From JALOOE01 sp964423545 (lineage in GTDB: Bacteria > Chloroflexota > Anaerolineae > CG2-30-64-16): a stretch of DNA of 16,037 bases. The stretch lies in contig CAYRFV010000116.1 in NCBI GenBank assembly GCA_964423545.1, forward strand, positions 1 to 16,037, read 5' to 3'. Made by a program: the position numbers and the translations under genes. Shown here piece by piece: positions 1 through 7,861 of this stretch. Numbering within the stretch: position 1 is the stretch's first letter; every line of letters starts with the position of its first letter. The notes under the pieces are model-generated. The model worked only from the letters and a program-made list of their open reading frames with translations. It was not told the origin of the DNA and searched no databases.

Positions 1-58
1 TTTTCGCCCGAAGACGGTGTCATCTGGCCGGCGGCGGTTCGGGTGGCGCCGAGGCGGG

Positions 59-3000
59 TCAGGGCGCTGCCGAGCGGTGCAGCACGAGCGGAAGATAGCG
101 TCGCGTGGGGGAGGTGACCGTCGCCCATGCCGCCGACCGGCGGCCGCGATCGTCCGTGATCTCGGTCCAGTCAGAGACCCGGCCGCCGCTCAGGGTGCTG
201 GTCAGCGCTGCGGTGAAGCCAAGCTGCACCTGTGCACCCGGCTCCAGCGCGTCAGACCAGAGCACTCGACCCGGACGCGCGGTCGCCAGACCACGCGAAG
301 CCCACAAGCTGTCCGCCACCAACGCGACCTCGGCTGGCAAGGTGTCGGTGAGATGGGCGGTGGTCGACAGCAGGCCCACATTCCGCACGGTAATCGTGTA
401 TCGGAGCGTCTCGCCGGGCGACGCTTGGCCGGGGTTGACCTGTTCCGCAAGGGTCAGCCACGGCACATCGACCACCACCGGCGCATCGACGGTGACCGCT
501 AAGCCGTCGCCGGCGTAGAGGTGAGCGCGCAGCGGCACGTGGGCGCCGGCAGGAAGGCTGCTCGACAGCTCCACATCCGCGCCCAGGGTCAGCAGCGCGT
601 CCGGCTGCAGTGAACCCGACCAGACCAGCGCGTTCTCCGCTGCTTCAAGGCGCCAGGGGCCGCGCAGGCTGCCAGGCGCCACGATCGCTCCTGGCGGCAG
701 CGGCAGACGGGCGCGCAGATCGGCCCGCGCTTCGGTTTCCGCCGCAAGGCCCAAGGTGAGCGTGATCGGAATCCGGCCGCCCGCGGCTGCAAAGGCAGGC
801 GCCTGAAGCCTGCTCTCACCCAGAGGGCTCAGCCAGAGCACGGCGCGGCCGAGGAGCGCCGTGCGGGCGTCGTCATCCAATGCTTCCAGCGGAAACGCGA
901 AAAACATCGTGCGCCACGTGGGCGCGCTCTTGGCGACCGCCACGGTATTCTGCCGGTTGTCCTGAAGCACACCCGATGCACTCTGTTCGGGCAGAATGCC
1001 ATCGCTCCAGTTCTGGTACGGGTAGACCAGGCGCCACGGTCCCAGGTCGTCCCCCAATGGCCCCCCGGATGAACTCAGTGCTTCGCCGGTGTTCACCGAC
1101 AAGAGGCTCGTTGCCACTCCCAATCGCTGCTGCACGAAACTGTCGATCCCGGTCACATCCAGGACATCCTGGCCCGTGAGCAACAGGCGGCCACCGTGGT
1201 CAAGAAACGCAGCGAGGTTCGTCTCGTCCCTCGGCGACAGCGGCTCATGCCAGTCGTAGCCGGTCGTCCACACCACGACTTTGTAATCCATCAGTACGTC
1301 GGCGGTCGGAGGCGCGCTGCCACCGTTGCTGGTGAGAACATCGTAGGCCAGGGCCAGCGAATCCAGTGTACGCGTGTAGCGAGCGGCATAGTTGTACCAA
1401 CGCTGGTCATCCAAAAAGAGAATCGGCGCCGGAGTCTTAATCGTGAGCGCAACGGCGCGAGTGATGGATGCGTCACCCCGGCTGCGCAGGGTGACCGTAT
1501 AGGTCGCCCGCGCATCCGTCGGGGCGGCGGCCGGGACCGCCACCCGCAGTCGCGGCGCTGCCGATGTGCATCCCGCCAACTCGAAGGCGCCCTCACCTGA
1601 GATGCTGTCGCCTCCGGGCAGCCGAAGCTCCGCCGGCCACGGACCGCCCTCCAGCCTCACCTCGATCGTATCGGTCATGATCCCAAGGCTGTCGACCATC
1701 AGATCCACATCGAATGCTGCACCGGAGCGCCCGATCAAGGGACCGGTCGGTCCTCGAACAGCAAAGCCGAAGGGATCGGGCGGGGCGGCGAACCAGTCCA
1801 GGATGCGTCGTGTCAATTCGATGCGCACATCGCCTGGGCCGGCGCCCTCCAGTCCGAATCCCAACCACGCCGCACGATAGGGCCGGCAGATGCCGGACAA
1901 CGCCCCACCGATCGTTGCGCCCGGCCAGGTCAACGCTGCGAGCGTCTGGGTCGGGCTCTGCAGCGTTGCGCTATCGGGATGGAACTGATTGTGCGCGCTG
2001 TCGGCGGTATTCAGCGTCACGGTGACGCCCGCCAACGGTCCTGCCGACGCGCCGGCAAGCGGCGCCAGGCTGCCTCCGCTCGACCACATCAGATCCATGT
2101 CGTCGTTGAAGTAGCTTGCCAACGGCAGGTACGCCAGGCCGCTGCCGTCCAGATACGCGATGTCCTGGCCGCTCACCCACAGGCGGCCGCCTGCCCACAG
2201 ATACGCGCTCAGGTCGCTGCTGGCGCCCACCAGTCCCGGCGAATCATACGGGGCCGACCAAACGACGACGTCGTAGTCCTTGAGGGTCGGAAACTTCGGG
2301 GGTTGGCCGGGCAGACCCGCGTCGTCGGAGAGTGAAGTGATCGGCCACAAAACATACGGGTAGTCGAGGGCGTCTAGCGCTTCAGAGAAATACGATATGT
2401 GACTCTCATAGTACCAGCGGCCGCTGTCCACCAACAGGATGCGCGGCCCGGGGAGCAGGGACGCATCCAGCGAGGACCCGACTCCCGCGGTGACGGTAAT
2501 GGCGCGGCGTCCAATGCGGTGTGCGTCCGCACTGAAGCGCAGATTCCACGGACCTTCGGGCAGCGCCAGGCTGAAGAGGCCGGTCGTAGGGTCGGTCCGG
2601 CTCTCCAGGGGCGCGCCCTCCACCGTGATCGTGGTCGAAAGGGGGGAGCCGGTCAGACTGTCGGTGACTCGGCCAAAGACGGAGCCGACCGGCAGCGCGG
2701 GCAGGACAATCGAGACCCTCGCCCGCTCTCCGCTCACGACCCGCACCGAACTGACGCCCGTTGGCGCAAAGCCGAAGGCGCGAGCCTCGACATCGTATAG
2801 GCCTGGCAGCAGGGCTAACGTGAACTCCCCCACAGCGTTCGCCGCCACCGTAACAGGAGCGCGACCGCTATCGCGCGGGGTCACTGTGACGGCCGCACCC
2901 CTGACCCCGGCGCCGTCGGCGCGTGCGACCCTGCCATCGAGTTGGCCGCTGGCGGTCACCTGCAACGCGGCCGCATAGGCATCGATCAGGCCCCACCCGG

Positions 3001-4435
3001 TGTCGTTGTTCGGCAGATCGTTGCCCAGCGGTCGTGCTGTGCTGCGCAGGTGCAGTTCGATCTCCTCGATGGACAGCGCTGGAGCCGCTTGCAGCAGCAG
3101 TGCAGCCAAACCCGCGACATGGGGCGCGGCCATGCTGGTGCCGGTGCCCAGCGCCCAGCCACCTCCGACGAACGTCGAGCGCACCTTCACCCCCGGCGCG
3201 GCGACATCGGGCTTGGCGCCACCACAAGTATTCGGCCCTCGGCTGGAGAACGATGCCACCAGGCCCTCCGCATCGAGCGCGCCAACCGCAATCGCCTCCC
3301 GGTAGCTCGCAGGACTGCCGATTGTGCCTGCGTTCGGACCCCGGTTGCCCGCCGAGAAGACGGGAACGATCCCCGCCGCACGCAACGCCATGACATCGCT
3401 CAGGAAGCGAGTGTCCGAACCGTTTTCGTTGCCCCAGGAGTTGTTGACCACATCAGGCGCCAGCGCGGGATCGCCCTCGGGCGCGATCACCCACTGAAAC
3501 GCGTCGTGGATCCAGCTCTCGTAGGTGAACCCGCCGATGTCAAACAGCTTCACGGCGATCCACTGCGCGCCGGGCGCCATGCCGACGCGATTCCCCGCCC
3601 CATCATCGCCAACCATGGTGCCCATCGTGTGCGTGCCGTGGCCGTGGCTGTCCCCTGGGTAGAGATAGGACTCCCCGGTGGAGACATGCCAGTTCCCGAA
3701 ATGCACGGCCGGCGCAGGCCCACGGTGCCCGCGGTAGCGCTTCAGGAGGGCAGGGTGCTGCCAGTCCACGCCTGTGTCAAGGTTTGCCACCACCACCCCG
3801 GCGCCGTCGAGACCCAGTGCGGACCTCACCAGATCAGCGCGCACCATGGCCAGGTTCCAGGCCTCATCGGCGGCCGCATCCGGCGTCGCGGTGGACGTGA
3901 AGACAGTCTCCTGCAGGGAAATCCGCTCATCGGGGCGAACCTGCACCACATCATCGCGCAGCGCCAGGGCGGCGATCAGCGCCGGCTGCGCCTCCAGGGC
4001 AACGACCGGGCTGATCCAGAAGGCGCGCACGTTGCGCGCCTGGCCGGCCTCGGACGCGGCTGTCAGCGCCTGCTGCAGCGACGCGGAGCTCTGTGCTGCA
4101 TCATTTTGCAGCGCAGTGATCACCTCGCGACGAAGCGCCAGGCGATCAGGCGCGAGCGGCGGCTGGGCTGCCAGCACGTCACCGCGCCGCCATTCTACGA
4201 TGATGCGGTGATAGACGTCCGGTTGGGCTTCGGCCAGAGCGCGATAGAGCGTTGGGTGCAGGCGTCCGCGCAGATCGACGGAGAGGAAAGGCGCCGCAGT
4301 GGACGACGGCGAAGGGGTGGGCGGCTGGCCGTGGTCGATCGGCCCGGGTGGACCCGCCGCAACCGCACCTGCCCAGAAACAGGTCAGCAAGCCCCACAGC
4401 GCGAGCAGGATCCACGAACGTCGACGCCGATTCAT
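59..4435 (-). CDS. Secreted multidomain subtilisin-like (S8) serine protease
   Basis: This is a 1458-residue exported endopeptidase. Residues 1-27 form a signal peptide: an Arg-rich start, a hydrophobic core and an Ala-Val-Ala-Ala end. A propeptide-like part (about 50-175) precedes the S8 domain (about 210-490). The catalytic triad is intact: Asp220 in LDTGVD, His266 in GHGTH and Ser434 in GTSMAAP; Asn364 in SAGN is the oxyanion residue. Two carboxypeptidase-regulatory-like beta domains follow (about 495-580 and 583-660). Next come two related Rossmann-like domains, starting with ILLVD at 666 and ILFLD at 1005 and separated by an Ig-like stretch. A DUF11-like repeat covers about 1325-1420. 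The tail at 1446-1452 reads RYLPLVL, a C-terminal motif common in secreted Chloroflexota proteins. The ATG overlaps the stop of the upstream lipoprotein gene (ATGA) and has no good Shine-Dalgarno, so translation is probably coupled. The substrate is unknown. Confidence 0.93.
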   Translation of the reverse strand: MNRRRRSWILLALWGLLTCFWAGAVAAGPPGPIDHGQPPTPSPSSTAAPFLSVDLRGRLHPTLYRALAEAQPDVYHRIIVEWRRGDVLAAQPPLAPDRLALRREVITALQNDAAQSSASLQQALTAASEAGQARNVRAFWISPVVALEAQPALIAALALRDDVVQVRPDERISLQETVFTSTATPDAAADEAWNLAMVRADLVRSALGLDGAGVVVANLDTGVDWQHPALLKRYRGHRGPAPAVHFGNWHVSTGESYLYPGDSHGHGTHTMGTMVGDDGAGNRVGMAPGAQWIAVKLFDIGGFTYESWIHDAFQWVIAPEGDPALAPDVVNNSWGNENGSDTRFLSDVMALRAAGIVPVFSAGNRGPNAGTIGSPASYREAIAVGALDAEGLVASFSSRGPNTCGGAKPDVAAPGVKVRSTFVGGGWALGTGTSMAAPHVAGLAALLLQAAPALSIEEIELHLRSTARPLGNDLPNNDTGWGLIDAYAAALQVTASGQLDGRVARADGAGVRGAAVTVTPRDSGRAPVTVAANAVGEFTLALLPGLYDVEARAFGFAPTGVSSVRVVSGERARVSIVLPALPVGSVFGRVTDSLTGSPLSTTITVEGAPLESRTDPTTGLFSLALPEGPWNLRFSADAHRIGRRAITVTAGVGSSLDASLLPGPRILLVDSGRWYYESHISYFSEALDALDYPYVLWPITSLSDDAGLPGQPPKFPTLKDYDVVVWSAPYDSPGLVGASSDLSAYLWAGGRLWVSGQDIAYLDGSGLAYLPLASYFNDDMDLMWSSGGSLAPLAGASAGPLAGVTVTLNTADSAHNQFHPDSATLQSPTQTLAALTWPGATIGGALSGICRPYRAAWLGFGLEGAGPGDVRIELTRRILDWFAAPPDPFGFAVRGPTGPLIGRSGAAFDVDLMVDSLGIMTDTIEVRLEGGPWPAELRLPGGDSISGEGAFELAGCTSAAPRLRVAVPAAAPTDARATYTVTLRSRGDASITRAVALTIKTPAPILFLDDQRWYNYAARYTRTLDSLALAYDVLTSNGGSAPPTADVLMDYKVVVWTTGYDWHEPLSPRDETNLAAFLDHGGRLLLTGQDVLDVTGIDSFVQQRLGVATSLLSVNTGEALSSSGGPLGDDLGPWRLVYPYQNWSDGILPEQSASGVLQDNRQNTVAVAKSAPTWRTMFFAFPLEALDDDARTALLGRAVLWLSPLGESRLQAPAFAAAGGRIPITLTLGLAAETEARADLRARLPLPPGAIVAPGSLRGPWRLEAAENALVWSGSLQPDALLTLGADVELSSSLPAGAHVPLRAHLYAGDGLAVTVDAPVVVDVPWLTLAEQVNPGQASPGETLRYTITVRNVGLLSTTAHLTDTLPAEVALVADSLWASRGLATARPGRVLWSDALEPGAQVQLGFTAALTSTLSGGRVSDWTEITDDRGRRSAAWATVTSPTRRYLPLVLHRSAAP

Positions 4436-4953
4436 TGTGGCTGCGGCTGGCAGAGCGAGGCGCCGGCCCCGGCGGAATGGTAAACATACGTCTTGCCGCC
4501 GGCCTCCAGGATGATCCGATAACCGGGCACAAGCACCTGCGCGTACATCCTGCCAGGTTCGGGGCAGCCGATGCTCGTATCCGGCCAGTCGACCGCCTCA
4601 ACGGAGACCACCTTGATGTCGGCCGGCGGGATGCCGGTGCGCTTCGATAGGTCGTCGACCGCGCTCTTCGTCTCCTGGGCCACAACGGGCCCGCCTGTGC
4701 CTGGAGCGATGGCCCGTCCGGGCAGAGGAGCCGGCGGCGCCGTTGCCTGTTTCACCGGCGTCGCAATCGGGCTGATCGGCGAGATGAGGGTCGGCAACGG
4801 AACCCGCGTCCGAACAGGCGCTTGGGTTCGCACCGGCGCCCGTGTCGGCGAAGCAGCAGGGGCCACCGGTCCAGCGCTACAGCCGGCGACCGCAAACCCC
4901 ATAACCCACCCGATGAACAGAGACCGAAGCCGTCTTGGGCGAATGCTGAGCAT
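4432..4953 (-). CDS. Small lipoprotein with a conserved Cys-containing C-terminal domain
   Basis: The product is 173 residues. The ATG at 4953 is chosen because GGAAGG lies 5 nt upstream and it gives a proper lipoprotein signal: an RPRR start, a hydrophobic segment and the lipobox VAGC. A longer open frame reaching 5337 would run through yggT and is not credible. After the lipid-anchored Cys comes a Pro/Thr/Arg-rich spacer (to about residue 90). A compact domain follows, with the features VVSVEAVDWPD, a GCPEPG turn, VPGYRIILEA, YVYHS and a final LC. I recall similar domains in predicted lipoproteins of Chloroflexota and cyanobacteria, but I know no assigned function. The two Cys of this domain could form a disulfide outside the cell. 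The stop overlaps the protease start (ATGA), so the two proteins are probably made together. A partner, chaperone or inhibitor role is only a guess. Confidence 0.85.
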   Translation of the reverse strand: MLSIRPRRLRSLFIGWVMGFAVAGCSAGPVAPAASPTRAPVRTQAPVRTRVPLPTLISPISPIATPVKQATAPPAPLPGRAIAPGTGGPVVAQETKSAVDDLSKRTGIPPADIKVVSVEAVDWPDTSIGCPEPGRMYAQVLVPGYRIILEAGGKTYVYHSAGAGASLCQPQPQ

Positions 4954-4958
4954 GACGT

Positions 4959-4964
4959 CCTTCC
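4959..4964 (-). promoter_or_regulatory. Shine-Dalgarno that fixes the small lipoprotein start
   Basis: On the minus strand GGAAGG lies 5 nt before the ATG at 4953. It is what separates the true start from the much longer open frame that extends upstream through yggT. Confidence 0.75.
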
Positions 4965-4969
4965 TTTCG

Positions 4970-4996
4970 GCGCGATCCACACACGCCGGATCGCGC
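4970..4996 (-). other. Perfect 9-bp-stem hairpin in front of the lipoprotein ribosome binding site
   Basis: The arms GCGCGATCC (4970-4978) and GGATCGCGC (4988-4996) are exact inverted complements around a 9-nt loop. The structure sits in the 92-bp gap between yggT and the lipoprotein gene, and its edge is 5 nt from the Shine-Dalgarno. No T-run follows on the minus strand, so it is not a classical intrinsic terminator. It could be an RNA processing or stability element, or a dyad-symmetric protein-binding site. The fold is certain as sequence; its function is inferred. Confidence 0.5.
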
Positions 4997-5045
4997 TGCG
5001 ACTGATCGTCTATCAGACGGGGTGACGGCATCGGCGGTTCCTGCA

Positions 5046-5330
5046 TCAACGCATACCGATCAACACCGATACGAGCAGCCGTTGGATGACCTGCAAGCCG
5101 ATCAGCGCAATGATCGGAGACATGTCGAGCCCGCCCAGGGGAGGGATCACACGGCGGATCGGCTCCATGATCGGCGAAGTGATCCGGTGGACCAGCGTCA
5201 GGATCGTGTAGACCGCATCTGGCAGCTGCACGCGCGCTGCCAGAACCCAGCTTCCCAGCACATCCACCAGGATGAGGATCGACAAAATCTCGAACAGGAG
5301 ATTGACCAGACTGAGCACCGGGTAGATCAT
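5046..5330 (-). CDS. yggT: YggT family integral membrane protein
   Basis: This is a 94-residue protein with two hydrophobic membrane segments (about 3-30 and 71-92). Between them is the typical YggT stretch: a Pro- and Arg-containing amphipathic part (ITSPIMEPIRRVIPPLGG) followed by DMSPIIALIGL. YggT proteins are small membrane proteins often encoded next to cell-division and cell-wall genes; their exact biochemistry is not settled. The start codon ATG at 5330 overlaps the proC stop (ATGA), and AAGGCGAG upstream can serve as a ribosome binding site. The order pgeF-yggS-proC-yggT is a conserved neighbourhood, which supports the call. No sepF or divIVA gene is seen beside it in this window. Confidence 0.92.
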   Translation of the reverse strand: MIYPVLSLVNLLFEILSILILVDVLGSWVLAARVQLPDAVYTILTLVHRITSPIMEPIRRVIPPLGGLDMSPIIALIGLQVIQRLLVSVLIGMR

Positions 5331-6175
5331 TTGTCACTCGCCTTATCGGAAGTTCTGTCTGCCACTTCGCCGAGCATTCGCGAACGCTGGTAGGCAGCCC
5401 AGATCGCCCTGGAGATCACCGTGCGGAAGCTGCCCTTTTCCAGTTGGTAAAGCGCCTCCGCCGTAGTCCCGCCCGGCGAGGTGACCTGGTTGCGCAGTTC
5501 GGTGAGATGAGCGCCACTGGCGCGCGCGATGGCGACTGAGCCGTCGATCGTCTGGTAGACCAGCTCCTGCGCCACCCTGCGGCTGAAACCCATATGAACT
5601 CCGGCGTCGATCAGCGCCTCCATGAAGAGGAAGACATAGGCCGGTCCGGTGCCGCTGAGGGCGGTGGCCATATCCAGATAGCCCTCATCATCGACAAAGA
5701 TCTCCTTGCCGAGCGCGCCCAGGATCGCCTGGGCCTGGCGCCGGCCGATATCATCGACCACAGCGGTGGCTGTCCACACCGTCATGCCGTGTCCGATCTG
5801 TCCTGGCGTGTTCGGCATGGCCCGGACGATCTTCTCTGCCCCCAGGCCACGACGGATGCGTTCGATGGCCGCACCGGCCACGATGCTGATCACCAGGTTA
5901 TCGGCGCCGATCCCTTCTCGTATCTCCGGCAGCACCTTGGGCAACGTTTGGGGTTTGACGCTGAGCACCGTGATGGTCCCCGCGCGCGCTGCCAGCAGGT
6001 TGTCGGTCGTAGTGCGAATGTCGTAACGGCCGCGCAGCGTTTGGAGGCGATCATGCAGCGGATCGCTGGCGGTGATTGCCTCCGGGTCGATCAGGCGTTG
6101 GGCCAGGATGCCGCGGATCATCGCCTCGCCCATCACACCGGCCCCAATGAAGGAAAGGGTCGCGTTGGTCAGCAA
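5327..6175 (-). CDS. proC: Pyrroline-5-carboxylate reductase
   Basis: The 282-residue enzyme catalyses the last step of proline synthesis, NAD(P)H-dependent reduction of 1-pyrroline-5-carboxylate in the cytoplasm. The N-terminal Rossmann fold shows FIGAGVMGEAM (residues 9-19). RAMPNTP lies at 118-124. The dimer-forming C-terminal domain carries ALSGTGPAY (172-180) and the family signature VTSPGGTTAEAL (231-242). Length is normal for the family. The start is TTG at 6175, with a strong GGGAGGAG 5 nt upstream; no better start exists nearby. The gene lies 14 bp after yggS and overlaps yggT by ATGA, so it is in the middle of an operon. The polar tail (DRTSDKASDK) looks ordinary. Confidence 0.97.
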   Translation of the reverse strand: MLTNATLSFIGAGVMGEAMIRGILAQRLIDPEAITASDPLHDRLQTLRGRYDIRTTTDNLLAARAGTITVLSVKPQTLPKVLPEIREGIGADNLVISIVAGAAIERIRRGLGAEKIVRAMPNTPGQIGHGMTVWTATAVVDDIGRRQAQAILGALGKEIFVDDEGYLDMATALSGTGPAYVFLFMEALIDAGVHMGFSRRVAQELVYQTIDGSVAIARASGAHLTELRNQVTSPGGTTAEALYQLEKGSFRTVISRAIWAAYQRSRMLGEVADRTSDKASDK

Positions 6176-6180
6176 TGGGT

Positions 6181-6188
6181 CTCCTCCC
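6181..6188 (-). promoter_or_regulatory. Shine-Dalgarno for the TTG start of proC
   Basis: GGGAGGAG on the minus strand lies 5 nt before a TTG codon at 6175. The strong site and good spacing are the reason for accepting the non-ATG start. It falls entirely in the 14-bp gap between yggS and proC. Confidence 0.75.
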
Positions 6189-6189
6189 G

Positions 6190-6939
6190 CTATAACTCAG
6201 ATTGGATAGTGCTCGCCCCGAAGAGCGCCCGTCCGATCCGCACCATGGTGGCTCCCTCCTCGATCGCGACCTCGAAATCGTCGGTCATGCCCATAGAGAG
6301 ATGCCGCCAGTCGAGCACCGGAAATCGCTGCGCCATTGCGTCACGCAGACGGTGCAGTCCGGCAAACACTGGCCGCGCTTCCTCTGGATCGCGGACCATC
6401 GGCGCCATCGTCATCAGGCCCTGCACCCGCAGGCCGGGGAGCAACGCAATCGCCTCGACGGCGGCAGGCAGCTCGTCGGGCGCCAGTCCGTACTTGCTGA
6501 CCTCGCCCGCCACATTCACTTCGAGCAAGACCGACAGCTCCTGGCCTGCGGCCAGGCAGGCGCGGCTTAGCCGGCCCGCAAGCTTGACCGAGTCCACCGA
6601 GTGCAGCATGCTAGCCCACGACAACACGGCATCGGCCTTGCGGCTCTGCAGATGGCCGATCATGTGCCACTCGACGGCCGGTCCTGCACGGGAGAGGGTG
6701 GAAGGCGGCAATCCGAGCAGCGCCGCGACGGCTGCCGCTTTCGGCGCAGCTTCCTCGATGCGATTCTCGCCAAAGACGCGCAGGCCAGCTCGATGAGCGG
6801 CAGCCACCACTTCAGCGCCATGCATCTTGCTCACGGCTACCAGCGTGATCTCGGCGGGGTTGCGTCCCACGCGCTGCGCCGCACCGGCGATGCGAGACTG
6901 CACGGCGGCGATACGGGGGCCCAGGGCAAGATCAATCAT
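6190..6939 (-). CDS. yggS: PLP homeostasis protein, YggS/PLPBP (PROSC) family
   Basis: The product is 249 residues, a cytoplasmic single-domain TIM-barrel protein that binds pyridoxal phosphate without known enzyme activity and keeps free PLP and amino-acid/keto-acid pools balanced. The PLP lysine is Lys38 in LVAVSK. Other family marks are FGENRIEEA, EWHMIGHLQSRKA, HSVDSVKLA, LLEVNVAGEVSKYG, GLMTMAP and the C-terminal phosphate-site region LSMGMTDDFEVAI with VRIGRALFG. The ATG at 6939 is preferred because MIDL begins the family's usual N-terminus. The open frame runs 20 codons further to 6999, but the extra residues are not family-like. It lies 115 bp after pgeF and 14 bp before proC. Confidence 0.95.
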   Translation of the reverse strand: MIDLALGPRIAAVQSRIAGAAQRVGRNPAEITLVAVSKMHGAEVVAAAHRAGLRVFGENRIEEAAPKAAAVAALLGLPPSTLSRAGPAVEWHMIGHLQSRKADAVLSWASMLHSVDSVKLAGRLSRACLAAGQELSVLLEVNVAGEVSKYGLAPDELPAAVEAIALLPGLRVQGLMTMAPMVRDPEEARPVFAGLHRLRDAMAQRFPVLDWRHLSMGMTDDFEVAIEEGATMVRIGRALFGASTIQSEL

Positions 6940-7054
6940 GCTTCCGTTCCAGTCCGAAACCCCCGTCGCAGACCGATGCGCACAGACGGCAGGCTGCACC
7001 GAGGCAGGGCTCGCAGGAACCGTGTGCCTCCGCGCTCCCGCTCAGCGCCTGGCG

Positions 7055-7843
7055 TCACGCTCGCAGCGCCATCACTGCGCCGAAGTGACCCGTCTTGCCA
7101 TTTTCGGCTCGATAGGAGTAGAACTCATCCACCCGGCAGGCCGTACACAGCCCGGCCACCTCGATCCTCTGCACACCGGCATCGATCAACCAGCGGCGAT
7201 TGGCCGCCCACAGATCGAAGTGACGGCGCACCTTGCCGGGGCGCGCCAACAGGAGGTCGCCGGCATGCGAGAAAGCACTGCGCACGGCGTCGCCGACCTC
7301 ATCCCCGACCTCATAACAGCACGGTCCGATGCTGGGGCCGATGCCGGCCACCAAGTCCTCGGGCCGGCTGCCGTATTCGCGCGCCAGAGTCTCGACGGCA
7401 ACGCGGCTTGCACCCTGGACGGTGCCGCGCCATCCACTGTGGACCACGGCCGCCGCTCGCCGCACCGGATCGTACAGCAACACCGGTGTGCAGTCTGCAT
7501 AGCGCAGCACGAGTCCCACATCCGGTCGATCGGTCACGAAGATGTCGAAACCCGTGTAGACCTGGCCCCGGTCACTCCACTCGATGCGACGAGCGTTCGC
7601 CGTGTGGCGCTGATTCGGGCTCACCGTATCCTCGCGCCGCAGACCCAGCGCAGCACACACCCGGTCCAGATTCTCCCGCACTGCCGCCGGGTCGTCGCCG
7701 GTGCCAGTGGTCAGATTCAGCGAGGCATACCTGCCCGAGCTCACGCCGCCGTGGCGGGTGGTGACTGCATGGACAACTTCCGGGAAACCATCCAGCGCTT
7801 CAAAGGTGTAGTACGCGACGCCGTTGGGTTGGTGTCGGATCAT
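7055..7843 (-). CDS. pgeF: Peptidoglycan editing factor PgeF (YfiH family, multicopper-oxidase-like fold)
   Basis: This 262-residue protein is of the YfiH/YlmD (Pfam Cu-oxidase_4) family. Family members have been linked to purine nucleoside cleavage and to removing miswired serine-containing wall precursors. The expected metal-site residues are present and correctly spaced: His80 in NQRHTA, Cys118 in ADCTPVLL and His135 in VVHSGWRGT. Further signatures are TTRHGGVS near the N-terminus, GIGPSIGPCCYEVG, and the end CTACRVDEFYSYR followed by GHFGAVMAL. The ATG at 7843 has GGAG 5 nt upstream and lies 18 bp after the radical SAM gene. It is followed by yggS, the usual neighbour. Which activity dominates in vivo cannot be told from sequence. 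Confidence 0.94.
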   Translation of the reverse strand: MIRHQPNGVAYYTFEALDGFPEVVHAVTTRHGGVSSGRYASLNLTTGTGDDPAAVRENLDRVCAALGLRREDTVSPNQRHTANARRIEWSDRGQVYTGFDIFVTDRPDVGLVLRYADCTPVLLYDPVRRAAAVVHSGWRGTVQGASRVAVETLAREYGSRPEDLVAGIGPSIGPCCYEVGDEVGDAVRSAFSHAGDLLLARPGKVRRHFDLWAANRRWLIDAGVQRIEVAGLCTACRVDEFYSYRAENGKTGHFGAVMALRA

Positions 7844-7861
7844 CCATTCTCCGCTGGCGCG

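Noticed and set aside
1..50. Terminator after the protease gene
   Set aside because: CGCCCGAA near position 5 can pair weakly with TTCGGGTG near position 39, but the loop is long and the T-run is on the wrong side for minus-strand transcription.
2942..4483. A 513-codon open frame on the plus strand opposite the protease
   Set aside because: It lies wholly antisense to a well-supported gene, is rich in Arg/His/Gly as expected from GC-rich antisense frames, and has no recognisable domain.
4954..5337. N-terminal extension of the small lipoprotein to 5337
   Set aside because: It would overlap all of yggT in another frame and bury the lipoprotein signal; the GGAAGG site and lipobox fix the start at 4953.
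6940..7054. Separate promoter or small gene between pgeF and yggS
   Set aside because: No convincing -10/-35 pair, start with ribosome binding site, or hairpin was found in this 115-bp gap.
7590..7620. Loss of the metal-site His motif in PgeF (QRHTA instead of a Q-x-H-G form)
   Set aside because: The His itself is kept with the right spacing to Cys118 and His135; the following residue varies in the family.
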